A stretch of DNA of 64,000 nt from Leptidea sinapis (lineage: Eukaryota > Arthropoda > Insecta > Lepidoptera > Pieridae). The notes under the pieces were generated by a model. The model did no database searches, was not told the origin of the DNA, and was given only the letters and a program-made list of their open reading frames with translations. The stretch's first letter is position 1, and every line of letters begins with the position of its first letter. Below, one piece after another: positions 24,080-36,036 of this stretch. The position numbers and the translations under genes were made by a program. The stretch spans positions 8,456,501-8,520,500 of the forward strand of contig NC_066288.1 of assembly GCF_905404315.1 (NCBI RefSeq), written 5' to 3'.

Positions 24080-24545
24080 AGACAAAGGAGAAAGGGCTAC
24101 CCTCCGGGATAACAATGCGAGGTGATGAATGCTCATGCATACCAACGCAGCTGTTTGACTCTCATGAAACTTACCCACATAACACCACCTGGGGTTTTGG
24201 CAAGTTCCCGCTAACCCTTTATCGGAGGCGAGAGACCTTCTCTTGGGGAGAGAGAGGCGCAAGCGGCACTCCTTTGGGAGTATCCGCCGGGATATAGCAC
24301 AGAAGGTTGGGCATTGGGACTAGTGACATCAGAAGGATGTTCACAAACGTGAAGTGATTCTACATGTGTCTGATTATACCCGGTTGCTAAGAGGTGATCC
24401 AGGGCAGAGGAGAGTTTGTTAGGGAGATCGGTGAGGGTGTCTTCTAGGCCTCGGGACTCAGTAGCGAGAAGGAGGGGCGGTAGAATCCGCTACTTCCTTA
24501 ATCAGGGATTGAGGTGATTGTCTGAGGACTTGAAAAAATATAAGC
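24080..24545. other. GC-richer block, unidentified
   Basis: The base composition is clearly richer in G and C than its surroundings. Frames on both strands are broken. It may be part of an old LINE (its edge meets a SINE and a Jockey-type fragment), but no motif confirms this. Confidence 0.3.
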
Positions 24546-24571
24546 AATTATCTTATGTGTTGTTGGATGGT

Positions 24572-24862
24572 ATTTGTTTTTTTTATGAAAATAAGGGACG
24601 AGCAGGACGTTCAGCTGATGGTAATTGATACGCCGTGCCCATTACAATGCAGTGCAGGATTCTTGAAAAACCCCAAAAATTCTGAGCGGCACTACAACTG
24701 CGCTCGTTACCTTGAGACATAAGATGTTAAGTCAATTTCACTAGCTACGGCGCCCTTCAAACCGAAACATAGTAATGCTTACACATTACTGCTTGACGGC
24801 ACACATGGGCGCCGTTGTGGTACCCATAATCTAGCCGGCATCCTGTGCAAAGGAGCTCCAGA
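24572..24862 (-). mobile_element. SINE-like repeat, family 1, copy 4
   Basis: It starts TTTTATGAAAATAAGGGACG with AGCAGGACGTTCAGCTGATG and runs to GCCGGCATCCTGTGCAAAGG. Well preserved apart from a small deletion in the left half of the inverted pair. Confidence 0.8.
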
Positions 24863-25340
24863 AGTACCGGTGAAGATCTGCGTTCTTGAAGCACCTGTGA
24901 GCGTTTATAGCCTTACGGCTGAAAATGGATTGGACCGTTTGGAGTTTATCAATAATGTTCTGGAACTTCTTCTTAAGAAGACTGGAGTGGCGTAGGTCAT
25001 TATCCCGCGAATGCAAACCTTGAAGAGAGTTCGCTTGTTTCTGAAATACATTTTACTGAGCCTACCTAACATACTGTTAAGGCGGCTCAGGTAGAAGCGG
25101 GTACCAGTCACCTTCTGGACGTGAAGCCTGAAGGTGACCTGGGAATCGAGGGTCACACCCAAGTACTTGGCTGTGGTCCTGAACGGGATAAGGGAGCCTA
25201 ATAAAATAATGGGGCGATCTTGGCAGAAGCTTCTGCGGTTATGATCGAAATGGACTGTCGAGTTTTTTTCCGGGATGACCTGATTATGCCATTTCCTTAA
25301 CCATCTATTTATAATTAGTCCTTGATGTGTAGGTACAACT
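24863..25340 (-). mobile_element. Jockey-type LINE reverse transcriptase fragment
   Basis: On the minus strand, YLGVTLDSQVTFRLHVQKV, FYLSRLNSMLGRLSKMYFRN and YATPVFLRRSS match the region after the RT domain of Jockey-clade ORF2 proteins. Upstream, in a shifted frame, IINRWLRKWHNQVIPEKN is readable. It is a 5'-truncated, frameshifted remnant that abuts the SINE at 24572-24862. Confidence 0.7.
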
Positions 25341-25554
25341 AACCCAACTGTGGAAAAAGCTTCTTTGCGCCGGTTTGCCGGGATGATACAGTTTTATATC
25401 TGACAAGAGGTTTTTGAAGTTTATTGGAGTTTACTCCTTAAGAATCGATTTTCATATAAGGCGCCCGGTATGAGAAAAATATGGAGAGTAAAATCTACTC
25501 ATCAAATGACATAGGTAAAGGGTTGCATAAGAGGTGTATTAAATTAAATTTTTA

Positions 25555-25915
25555 GTTATTTGATACAGTTTTTGAAGTCGGTTTTTTTAAAAGTAGTTTA
25601 TTTTTTATTTTTTACGTTTTAGTGTCAGTAAATAACAATATATAATCAACTTGAATGAAAACTCCAAAAAAAGCCGTACACAGAAAACAATTAAGTCATC
25701 CAGGTAGACAAAAATTTTCATATAAATGTTCATAAAATGAAAACTACTGGGCCAAACTATGTAAAATTATGGGACCAAATGGCATCCATTTAGCATCGAA
25801 CTAAAGAAGAATTACGTAAATCGGATCATAAATCTCAGAGTAATCGGTGTACATACACAAAAAAAATACCGATCGAATTGATAACCTCCTCCTTTTGGAA
25901 GTCGGTTAATAATAT
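25555..25915. mobile_element. Dispersed repeat with GAAGTCGGTT ends
   Basis: It runs from TTTTTGAAGTCGGTTTTTTT near 25569 to AACCTCCTCCTTTTGGAAGT and CGGTTAA near 25880-25910. The same right-hand phrase (AACCTCCTCCTTTATTGAAG) follows the foldback array at 47846-47873. This is a frequent terminal sequence in lepidopteran repeats; its class is uncertain. Confidence 0.45.
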
Positions 25916-26189
25916 AGTGCTCTGTGCTGAAAGTTAATATAAGTGCCGACTATAATCAAACCATATTATTCATACCTCTGTATAAATCCTTATCCCAATA
26001 AATATATTTTTAACGTATCAATACCTGTAAAATACTTTTTAAATTATTAAAATCGGACATTTCATTTAAAAGATATAACGAATTTATAAATGACAATCTA
26101 AAGAACAGAATGCAACAATAACTAAGTGAAGTAAAACTTTTATGTTAGGAAAAATAAATCTATAGTCCGACTTAGTAGACCTTTCCACT

Positions 26190-26610
26190 ACCATTTTGCT
26201 CTTAATAGTGATTTTCATTATTATAACACTAGAAATAAGGGATTGCTTGTAACTAATTCTAGTAGGCTTCATAAGTTACATAATAGCGTTAAGGGTAAAT
26301 GTATACACTTCTATAATAAAGTCCCAGCCACTGTTCAGGCATTATCTATAAATAAATTTAAATGTTTTATAAAAAAAGGCTCTGTCGTAAATCTTATTAC
26401 TCCACTGCTGAATATCTAAATGATCGGACAGCTTGGGACTAGATTGTGATTATTTTATAGCGATAGCGAAAGAGAGCAAAAAAATAATGCTGGGAGAGTT
26501 TCTTGCGACGCTTCTTCTCTCTCAGAGCGCCATTTGTTTCCGAAGTGGTAGTAGTATCAAAAAGAATTGTAAAGGAATCAATTTTGAGAAAATAAATGCG
26601 TTTTATGCCT
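26190..26610 (+). mobile_element. LINE 3' end (same family as 585-1345)
   Basis: In the plus frame, YYNTRNKGLLVTNSSRLHKL, HNSVKGKCIHFYNKVPATVQ and INKFKCFIKK, then a shift and LNDRTAWD before a stop, followed by a tail with CTCTCAGAGCGCCATTTGTT. It is the 5'-truncated relative of 20430-21105 and ends shortly before the second carboxypeptidase gene. Confidence 0.7.
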
Positions 26611-26961
26611 TTTACCATGAGATCGGTATTATATGTATAAGCGAGTGAAACCGCGGGGCATTGCTAGTTATACAATAATTATAATTGTGTAACAATTACT
26701 TCAGCAAATTTTGGTCTAACTGAAAAAAAATCTTATCAATTTGATCATATTATCAAATTTGCTTATCCAAATTTGTATAGCGTTTGGGCATTAAGTATGT
26801 AATGCAACTTGTCGAGTTTGAAATGACTTTGTTTTATCAAATTGACATACTTGCTTTGCCAAAGTAATCTCAATTATCGTAATCGAATTATTAAATGATA
26901 AATTTATATAATAATATTAGTTGGGTTGAAATGATAAACAGTAGCGCTTAGCGATTTATTC

Positions 26962-29900
26962 ATGATGTCGAAGAAATTTATTATAATTCTGTCTGTAATT
27001 GCTAGTGCTTTAATAGCTGGAGGAGTGGGTGTACTTATATGGTGGTTAGTAAGAGAAAATCGATATACTGGACCTTTTGAAACTATAAGTAAGTTATACC
27101 TGTTTTTGTAATTTATCATCAACAACATCGTCATTCGTCGGAAAAGATTCACTGCTGGACAAAGGTCTCCCCCAAAGATCTCCGCGACGATCGGTACGTG
27201 CACTGCCCTCATGCAACATATTCCAACAATCTTGACCAGATCACCGGTCCATCTTGTGAGCCGTCTATCAACACTGCGGCTACCGGTACGTGGTCGCCAT
27301 TCGAGGACTTTTCTGCCCCACCGGTCATCTGTCCGTCGAATTATGTGCCCTGCCCACTGACACTTCAGTTTCGCAATCATTTCGGCTATCTCGGTGACCT
27401 TGGTTCTCCTACGGATCTCCTCATTTCATTGCTCTTCCTCGTTCGATCTCGTCAATCAATATTGATGAGCGCGTATTAGTAATACATATCCTCCATCAAA
27501 AACCCCTGAACCCTTCCATTTGTCAATTATTATTATTAATTTATTTTTTATCGTTAATACTTTTACATTCACTAAATTAATTGGGGTTAGTTTTAGAAAA
27601 TGACGCCTTTGGTGATGTCAAATATAATGCAGCCTTTACAAGGATTCGCGATGTTGGTGACATTTTCTGGTGGTTCTTCCCTTCTTCTGAAGTCGACAAA
27701 CCAATATTATTACTTTTGGGGGGAATAGTCGGATTCCCACACAGTTTCCTTCTCAATTTTGGGGGCTTGGGACCATTGGATCTCAACTTAAATGCTAGAA
27801 ATAACTCCTTGGTAATTATGTTTAACAATAAGTCTATTCAAACTATCATTTTTTTTACTGGATCATTGTATTTGATGTAATTTAAAATCCTGCTACTATA
27901 TATAAGATGAAACTTGATATACATAGACAGCTCAATGTTAAAATAATGCAACTATGATTGTAGGTAGAAGATTTTCATTTATTGTTCGTGGACGCTCTAC
28001 CAGGAACAGGATTCAGCCGACAAGATGATGCGTTCAAAGTTTCCAACACTTCAGATGAAACTGGTACGAAAATGAGTTCTTAATTTTTTTCCTTTACATT
28101 TATGCCTGATGTCATATAAATCGCTACCGCCAAAACGGTTTTGGCAACAATTCCGTTCTGTGAGAAAATGATCACCAAATAACATTCGAACTTCTGATTG
28201 ATTAAGAAACAAATACCTCTTATTATTTGTTTTTTTCTTTTCTTTTATAGAATGAAAAGAATAAAAAAAATATGGCGTCGTATAGAACTAAAATAACAGT
28301 GCAAGGAAATTATTTCCATAGTTAGTTAGTTGTACATGGAAGAAAGTTCCTTAAAAAACCACACTGTATATGCAAACCATACATCCAGACGGTGAGGATT
28401 GCATGGAAAATTATCAATTTTAACCAACCAAATTGTAAATGATAAACGCTGCATTAAATAATAATGTATCTTATTAAACCCAGAACAGTTTACTCTGATT
28501 TAAATTCAAACCTATGTTCTATTTTTACCAGTGGAAGGCTCCTTTACACAGGGAGCCGGCTAGATTATGGGTACCACAACGGCGCCTATTTCTGCCATGA
28601 AGCAGTAAAGTGTACACATTACTGTGTTTCAGTCTGCTCGGGCGCTGTAGTAAGTGAAATTACTGGGCAAATGAGGCTTAACATCTTATGTCTCAAGGCG
28701 ACGAGCGCAATTGTAGTGCCGCTCAGAATTTTTCGGTTTTTCAAAAATCCTAAGCAGCACTGTATTGTAATGGGTAGGGGGTATCAATTACCATCAGCTG
28801 AACGTCTTGCTCGTCTCGTCCCTTATTTTCATAAAAAAAATACAGTAATAGAAATTCCGAAGCTGTACAATGACGACAATTATACTGCGCGGCAACGCGT
28901 GTCTCACGCGCGACCCGCGAGCATGATTTTGAACATTAATGGGTTGTTGTGTTCAGTTGTTCCAAGCGAGTTGAGATGGACACTTTCTTTTTTTAGTAGG
29001 ATGCACTCAGTATCGTCATTGTCTTCTTCTGCGACGTTTAGCCTTCGGTTTAAAATCTGACCAATGTTGATGTTAGACTGGCGCGCGTGCCGTCATATTG
29101 TGAATGCTCCAACCGTGCGGTTTCGCGCGGAACGCACGAACATTTTATGAACTGAGCCCTATTTTCACAAAATTAAAACAAATGTTGCGAAAATAAGTAA
29201 CAAGACGAAAAATAAATTTTATGTATGTTTGTGTGCGCATTATGTAGAAGATTGTAATGATTTTTACAGTTGATCATTTGATGTATACTCTGCAGTCGTT
29301 TTATGAAGCAAATACAAAATACGAAGATGCACCGCTTTATATCATGGAACAGGGAGATGGATCACTTTTGGCTATTCCACTAACGATCCGACTTGCCAAT
29401 GTAAGTTAACTCAAACTAGAGTCTCTTCAATAGAAGTATGAATGAAATCATCAGGCAGGGTCTAGAGACGAGATATTACATTAGTTTAAGCAAAACAAGC
29501 CCTTATCTTTCCCATCGATCATTATCACCATTATCGATCCCGTAGAATGTGATATCCTTTGCCTAGAAGGGAAATATTTTTCGAAGGTTCTAGAGTTATC
29601 AAAGCTTATATTGCAGCCTTTACTTTTCCATCTGTGGAATCTGCTCAAATCGTCAGAACACAAGAAATAAATTAAAAAAACATAGTCAAATATAAAATTG
29701 AATCTATTATTGACTGGCCAGTTTATCATATCTTTATTTTTGTATAAATATCTTTTTTGAAGTGGTAGTAAATGGATAAGTGCATAGAATAGAATAAAAA
29801 TTTATCACAGAATGTGACAATAACAACATATGGCACCAACACTTGGTAAACGTCATGAAGCAACATTATTTCGTTAGGGGACTAGGACATGGGGAGAAGA

Positions 29901-32900
29901 ACTGATAAGAAACTCCCAGTCCACCTTTTAAGTCTATATAATAACAAAATTGATTAGCTATTTAATATTCTATACAATTTTAGGTGGCCTGCGCAGAACC
30001 AGTTAAGAACCATCCATTATTATCATCTATATAATCTGCTATATAGTAAGCCTCCTTTTAGTAAAGAAGTTTTAACAAACTTCTTAAATTTGTGCAAATT
30101 GAGTTCTAGTAGGTACACTACACTGTCTGGTATTTTATTGTAAACTGTAGTGTATTTATCAAGACCTATGAAGCAGTTCTGAACCCTAGTTAATCTTACA
30201 CGGCACATACAGTTTATTATTTAATCATGGATTGAATGAATTCAAATCACTTTGGCATTCATATGTGTAATTTTTCACCAAAATAAATAAACGAATTTTG
30301 ATTTTGTTTGACTATTATTTCCAGGACACCAGATTTTCGGAAAATATCAAAGGCCTTTTCTTGGGAAACGCCATTATCTCTCCAGCCCTTGCTCTCACGA
30401 AGCTCGGTTTTTATTTGGAAGAACTCGGATACATAGATGGTCTCGGTAGAGAAGCCATTGAGAACTTTTCAAACACAACCAGTCATCTGGTTTCTCGGAA
30501 CTTATTCGATGAAGCTTTCGATCAGTTTGTATCTTTAGGAGAGTTTGTAAATGAGGAAGCCGGTGCTATAGCTGTAAATTTGGCATACATTGTTCAGAAA
30601 ATTACTCGCAATTCTACCGGTTGGTATTGAATCTTTATTGAAATATTACTTGATAACAATATAAATAATTGTTACAAGTGTATATTAATTTCATGATTTA
30701 AATTATTATAGATAGGTACTTGAATTAGAATATTTTATGGTATAGAAGGATAAACGAGTGAAACTGATGATATACCTCCGCCTTCCATAAAAACTGCACT
30801 GTAGAAGAGCGCCAAACATCCATTTGGAGCTCGAACTATTTCAATGCGTGCAAAACGGAAAGCTGGGCGAATGATCGGGGATCCAAAATACTGTGAATAC
30901 TTGATATTATGAAGAGGCATCGCTTCATTATACGTCTTCTAAAGCATTCATCAGATGTAGCGTTCCGAAGAGCTGTTCGACTTGATTCCTGCCGCTGAAT
31001 TCTAACATTGCACTACACGTCCCAACTTAAGTATTATCCTTACCATCCACATGTGTGACATTATCTTACAGTGCGCCTTTCAAGCATGTTTCTTATACGT
31101 GTACAAATATGAAATAAGCGTCCTTGCGCAGTATTTCCAGGTTTTAATGGTTTCAAAAAGAGCATATAAAACTTTAAAGACCAGGGACCATGGGCAATGG
31201 AAATCACTTACCATGTGATAACCCATTTGCTTGTTTGTCCTTATATTTCCTTCTTCTTCTTCGCGTGCCTCTTCGACTAGCGAAGGTTGGCAGTCAACTT
31301 TGTAATTTTAACTTTTTGTCCTTCGCGAGGCGAAATAGTTCTGCCGCACTCGCGATGCCAGTCCACGGATGTTGCGCAGCCAAGACTTTTTTCTGTGACC
31401 TACGCCTCTTCTTGCGGCAATATTATATTATATTTCCTAGTAATGCTGAATAATTAAGCAAATAAATGCGAATCTTGCGGACTATTTGAGAGATATTTAG
31501 TACCAAGCTAGATCGTCCAGAAATCTGAGGACGATGCTATATATGAAAATATATTTATAGGGGTGATTACAATGCTGTGCCACTCAGGATTCATGAAATG
31601 CACAATAATATGCTGAACGCATCGTAAGTGTGCTCGACACTTTAAGTCTCATAAGTCCAGTAATTTCACTAGAATGTTGTAATTCTGTTTGTAACTTTAC
31701 AGATTCTTATTTTGGTCAAAGGTCGTATACGCAACGAGCTCTTTTGACTGATGCGCAAAGTTTTATGGAAGGTACAATTGCTCCCAGACTTGGGATATCT
31801 GACGTCACTTATGACCAACATCGAGACTCTGTAATAGAGGCTTTCAGACCCGTCTATATGCAGCCTACAGTTGAAAACGGTAATTAATAATAATTTACTA
31901 AATACTTTATAATCAAGTTCGCCAAAAAATGTTGGAAGTCGGATCACCTTTTCGTAAGTTTGCCTAAAAGTTCCATCAAAACTTTTTAAAACCCATTAGG
32001 AATAAACACACATCGATTTTGATCGATTTCAATGAAATAAATTCGAAAAATTTTTCGAGCACGTCCTATTGAGATTAATGAATAAAATGCATTTGTCCCT
32101 TTTTGATAAATTTATAGATAATGTTTTATTAGCTATGACTTTAAAAATGCGGGTCTTAATCATGTGCTAGTTATAATACATATAGGTGGCTGGAATTAAT
32201 ATAATGCGAATGGCGTCATTATCAACAGCGAAGTATAGAAAAATGGTATTCTCCCAGTGAGAACTGAATCCCCAACCTGCTATTAGACCTATATTATATA
32301 TAAGGATAACCTAATTACTAAACTATTCCTCATAAAGATTCAAATCAAATCAAATCAAAATCATTTTATTCAAGTAGGTCACGGAAATGTCACTTATGAA
32401 TGTCAAAAAAAAATCTTATTGAATCTACCGCTACTTCGTAAAGGGTTGAGCTAATGAGAAGAAGTAGCAAGAAACTCATTGCCACTCTTTTATATCAAGA
32501 TTTACAGATCATTTCAATTACAATATAATATGTAAAATGATGCAACAAACACACTCAACCGTCAAATAGTCAATGTCTTACAGGAGTAAGTCAAAAAAGT
32601 AAATGTAAATTAATACAAAAGTTATTGAGTACAGTAGCTGCATCATCCACATACACCATAAATCAATAAAGGTATTCTGTGAGCATTTTATAAGCGATTA
32701 TAAATAAATAAATATGTATATATCCATACATAGATACATGTAGACAATAACTTTTAAGAATCTGAAACCGAGTCTACGGCAACAGGATCATCCCGCCACC
32801 ACAAGCAGCGCCCGTTCACGAGCATGACGCATGAGCCAGCCATCGCCTCCCTCAACCATATTTTAGGGAAGGGGACGACCCGTCCCATGTCGCCGCCACA

Positions 32901-34552
32901 AGCAGTGACATTTAAGCGAGTATGATGAAACCCGTTACGAGAACTCAGCAAACAACAATAAAATAATCCTAATACATCCATATAATACTACATATCATGC
33001 AATACTGACCAAATACTTCATTTATTCACCCGTCGATAGTATACCTTTCAAACGCATTTAATTATGCAATGATACGACAATTTAACCCTTTGTTTTAGTG
33101 GAATACATCTTGAACAACCATCGTAACATAAGTGTTACCCTTTACAATGGCAACCTTGATGCTGTATCAAATACTCCAGGTAATAAAAACATAATACAAT
33201 AGGTACATCAATAAGAAATATCCTTTGTCTTAAATTATTCATCAGCACTAAAGCAGTTTTAAAGGAGGAGAAAAGCCCAGCTGGTTATGATAATAGAACA
33301 ATTAAAAAATAACTTTATTTGTAATTGTGACATTTTTTTACTTTATCTAAATAAATTATCAAAATATCGAATCCTATGCTTGTATGCAAAATTAATCAAA
33401 ACCATTATCAATTTTCACAGGTCAACTAGCTTGGATAGAAAACATGACTTGGTATGGTGGAAATGATTTTAAAGCGAGTAACCGCAGAACATTATCTATA
33501 AACAGGCTGATAGAAGGATATTACCAACAGTACAATAACCTTAATTTCTTTTGGATCAATGTTGCAGGCCACAACGTAAATATCTTTCTTATTACAAATA
33601 AAAAAACAACACGAGGTATAATATATCTAACTAGGAAGTAAGAAGATAAGAAAAACCTAAAAGTAATCGCTGTTTAGTTACTTAAATTACTTACACGTGT
33701 TCCTTTAACTATGGAATGACTTCCTTGCGCGGTGTCCTAAGACAATACGACAATAGAAGTGGACCACAGTAAATTCAGCTATTTTTTTTTATGAAAGTAA
33801 GGGACGAGATGAGCAGGACGCTCAGCTGATGGTAATTGAAACGCCAAGCTCATTACAATGCAGTGCCGCTCAGGATTCTTGAGAAACCCAAGAATGCTAA
33901 GCGACACTACAATTATAGCGCTCGTCATGTTTGAGACATAAGATGTTAAGACTCATTTTTCCAGTAATTTCACTAGCTACGGTGCCCTTCAGACCGAAAC
34001 ACAATAATGCTTACACATTACTACGTCACGGCAGAAATAGGCGCCGTTGTAATAACCTTATTCTAACCGGCATCCTGTGCAAAGGAGCCCACTAGTAAAA
34101 TTCTAAAGCAGCCTTAACACGTGGTGACATAGGACGTAAGGGCAAACGATGTACTTAAATCATAGTTCGATAAGTTTAGAATCTTGGTCTGTCCGATGAC
34201 TAGAATCTAGGGATCTATTTAAGTGAGGCTAATTATTATAAGTGATCAAGAAGTCGGAAAACGCAGAACATCCTCTTTCGTTCTCATATTTATTTTCTCA
34301 TGCGCTGAGTGCAGGTATTTTTATATTTTAAAAGTAAAGTAAATATTACATTTTGTTGAAACGTTATGCACAAACTACAATGACAACCTTTTTAGTTCTA
34401 ATACTACAATTATTCTTTTAACCAGTTAAGGTATATTTTATATTCGTGTCTAGACCTATACCTACGAAAATTTTAATTTTCAGGCTGCTTTGGACAATAC
34501 CGAAGCTGTAAGGGTAATGCTAAAGATGGTTACAAGCGAGAGTATGTTGTAA
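26962..34552 (+). CDS. SCPEP1-like serine carboxypeptidase homologue, membrane-anchored, probably inactive
   Basis: Paralogue of the gene at 13015-23910. Nine exons: 26962-27088, 27597-27811, 27964-28063, 29270-29400, 30325-30619, 31703-31879, 33099-33179, 33421-33575 and 34484-34552, about 449 residues. Exons 3, 4 and 8 have exactly the same lengths (100, 131, 155) as in the paralogue and all phases agree. Exon 1 encodes a hydrophobic segment at about 6-30 (FIIILSVIASALIAGG...WWLV) after MMSKK, giving a likely type II membrane anchor. The family motif GGPGGSS is changed to GGIVGFP (84-90). The catalytic serine position is Gly176 in YIMEQGDGSLL. Asp369 (YNGNLDAV) and His426 (VAGH) remain. All frames are open, so it looks maintained as a pseudoenzyme. 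The exon 5 donor (GTTGGT) is weak. Function unknown. Confidence 0.85.
27114..27480 (-). mobile_element. RTE-type LINE 3' end
   Basis: Minus-strand frame in intron 1 of the second carboxypeptidase gene: MIAKLKCQWAGHIIRRTDDR, WGRKVLEWRPRTG and RRLTRWTGDLVKIVGICCMR. This is the conserved C-terminus of RTE-clade ORF2 proteins, preceded by decayed sequence with DEIERGRAM-like remains. A more complete relative is at 48850-50200. Confidence 0.75.
28529..28845 (+). mobile_element. SINE-like repeat, family 1, copy 5
   Basis: Full-length copy in intron 3 of the second gene, from GTGGAAGGCTCCTTTACACA to CTCGTCTCGTCCCTTATTTT and CATAAAAAAAA. An open reading frame of 198 codons runs through it by chance. 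Confidence 0.85.
28846..29265. other. Intron 3 remainder
   Basis: GC-richer sequence near 28895-29130 with CGCG-rich phrases (ACGCGTGTCTCACGCGCGAC, TTTCGCGCGGAACGC). It is probably an old mobile-element piece, not identified. Confidence 0.3.
29860..30215 (-). mobile_element. LINE 3' fragment
   Basis: Minus-strand frame at 30023-30208 reads VRLTRVQNCFIGLDKYTTVY, NKIPDSVVYL and LHKFKKFVKTSLL. It follows the pattern of the YNK-LP...FK...L LINE C-termini seen elsewhere in the window. The last segment is DRSYY-like but frameshifted. Located in intron 4. Confidence 0.6.
31140..31460. repeat. Possible mobile-element fragment in intron 5
   Basis: GACCAGGGACCATGGGCAAT and the following CT- and GC-rich sequence (CGCGAGGCGAAATAGTTCTG, CGCACTCGCGATGCCAG) stand out from the AT-rich intron. 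No family recognised. Confidence 0.3.
31560..31680 (-). mobile_element. SINE-like repeat, family 1, decayed fragment
   Basis: GATTACAATGCTGTGCCACT, CAGGATTCATGAAA and CCAGTAATTTCACTAG keep the order of the family 1 minus-strand consensus. It ends a few bases before the branch region of intron 5. Confidence 0.55.
32335..32530 (-). mobile_element. LINE 3' tail with CAAAT repeat
   Basis: CAAATCAAATCAAATCAAAA is followed by TCATTTTATTCAAGTAGGTC and AGAAGTAGCAAGAAACTCAT. This is a common minus-orientation LINE 3' end in Lepidoptera (general knowledge). Located in intron 6. Confidence 0.55.
32531..33098. other. Intron 6 remainder
   Basis: A GC-richer patch at 32755-32940 contains two related phrases, CGCCACCACAAGCAGCGCCC and CGCCGCCACAAGCAGTGACA, about 85 bp apart. 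No family recognised. Confidence 0.3.
33781..34100 (-). mobile_element. SINE-like repeat, family 1, copy 6
   Basis: Full-length copy in intron 8 of the second gene, from TTTTTATGAAAGTAAGGGAC and GAGCAGGACGCTCAGCTGAT to CGGCATCCTGTGCAAAGGAG. Confidence 0.85.
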
Positions 34553-35280
34553 ATGGTTTTATAAATACACACAAAAAATATTTATTTTAGTTTTATTTTA
34601 CCCTTATCACAGTTAGTTGTCGGAGGCTGAGCATCAAGAATGGACCCACTTGAATTAAAACCACAATCGGTCATAAAATTAATGAAATTACTCAATATTT
34701 TTATTTTACATTTTTTTGAACATCAGTGATAAGCAATCAGCCTCAAGAAGCCTCAACAATACTTGTTAGCCTCTACTTATTTTATACACTTAAGGCGTAA
34801 TTACTTATGGCGTAAGAATTTTAGCTTGGGTATGTACCATTTATACAAGCTCAAAAGTCTGGTAAAAGACAAATAAAACACACCGACGTACGGACACAAT
34901 GGCGGGAAAAGTCAGGGAAGATTCCTAGGACCTTAAAACGTCGAGATCTGATCAAAAGTCCATTTTCGAAAAACGGGGTACAACCAATAACTTCCCGAAT
35001 TTTTGAAAAAATTATTTTTATTAATTTTTTTAATTTTTCTTGGCGGGAACTTAAAAGTATTCAAAAATTTAGTAAACTTCATTTAGCAAAGTTGGTACTG
35101 ATAATATTCTAGTACTATTCTTAAAATAAGTTGCCTACATTATCATCACTTGTAATACTTCTTATGAAAAGGGAGACATTTAGTGACAAATGTATAGAGT
35201 AAGTACCAATCCAGAAAATCTGCAATCACCATGTCTGTGGCTCTTTATTTTATTTACAAGTTGATGTTATTTTTTTAGTC
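34553..35280. other. Spacer after second carboxypeptidase gene
   Basis: No gene seen. There is no canonical AATAAA directly after the stop at 34550-34552, so the true 3' end of that transcript is unclear. Confidence 0.35.
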
Positions 35281-35640
35281 TTCTGGAAGCCATTTAACAA
35301 GGTGGATCACAATATTCTTGTCAATAAAATTAATAAATTCGGCAATGTAAAATACTGCAAATTTATTACAATGCGAAGACTACAATAATTACTGTCTCAA
35401 GCACTCAACATAACTTAGTACTGAGTTCCTTAGTACTTTAGTTGAGCTCCTTTTAACAATGATTCACACGCCACACAGTCTTGTTTCATATAATTCTTAT
35501 TTTAAATATTAAATTGCTGTTTTCTTCCTCTCTAACTAATTATTTATATGTCTCTAATGTGAATTAGTATTTTAAGATGTAATTAATAGATAAAATTGGT
35601 GCGTGGCGTTATAATTATTGCTAATAAAGATTTTTCTATT
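35281..35640 (+). mobile_element. LINE remnant
   Basis: In one plus frame, FWKPFNKVDHNILVNKINKF and GNVK recall the reverse-transcriptase segment around the first catalytic aspartate (DFSKAFD...VDH-L family pattern), with the aspartate lost. Farther on, GCTAATAAAGATTTTTCTAT with TCTATTC repeats looks like a LINE tail. Confidence 0.5.
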
Positions 35641-36036
35641 CTATTCTCTTCGTAATTCGAAAACCAATTTGTCAAATCAGTCAGAATAATATGGGATAAA
35701 GGGTTGGATAAAACCATAGAAATTACCTATAATTTGTATTGTTAAAGCATAAAGCATGTCAATAAAAAACAAATCAAATTGTCCACTTCCGTCATCATTC
35801 GACTTCTCTTGGGATTTGTGTATTCTCCAGTCTTCTTGGCCAAGATCCTTCGAAGACATGGCTGTATGGGCTTGAACCCTTTGCCTGTTTTAATATTCAA
35901 CGAAGAAACTAAAAAAAAATCGAGCGACAGTCAAAATATTTTTATTGGTGAATTTGTGTTAGATGCATATTTGTTTATAAAAAATTGTTTTATACCATAT
36001 TTATAATTAATAAGTTAATGAATCTACATATTAAAC

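Noticed and set aside
24115..24297. Short open frames in the GC-richer block after the first carboxypeptidase gene
   Set aside because: No family resemblance, no splice context, and the block is flanked by mobile elements.
28464..29060. 198-codon open frame inside the second carboxypeptidase gene
   Set aside because: It runs straight through a full-length SINE and intron sequence; other SINE copies give unrelated broken frames.
32754..32981. Minus-strand frame of 75 codons in intron 6 of the second carboxypeptidase gene
   Set aside because: There is no recognisable domain. It covers a GC-rich patch with an internal near-repeat and looks like element debris.
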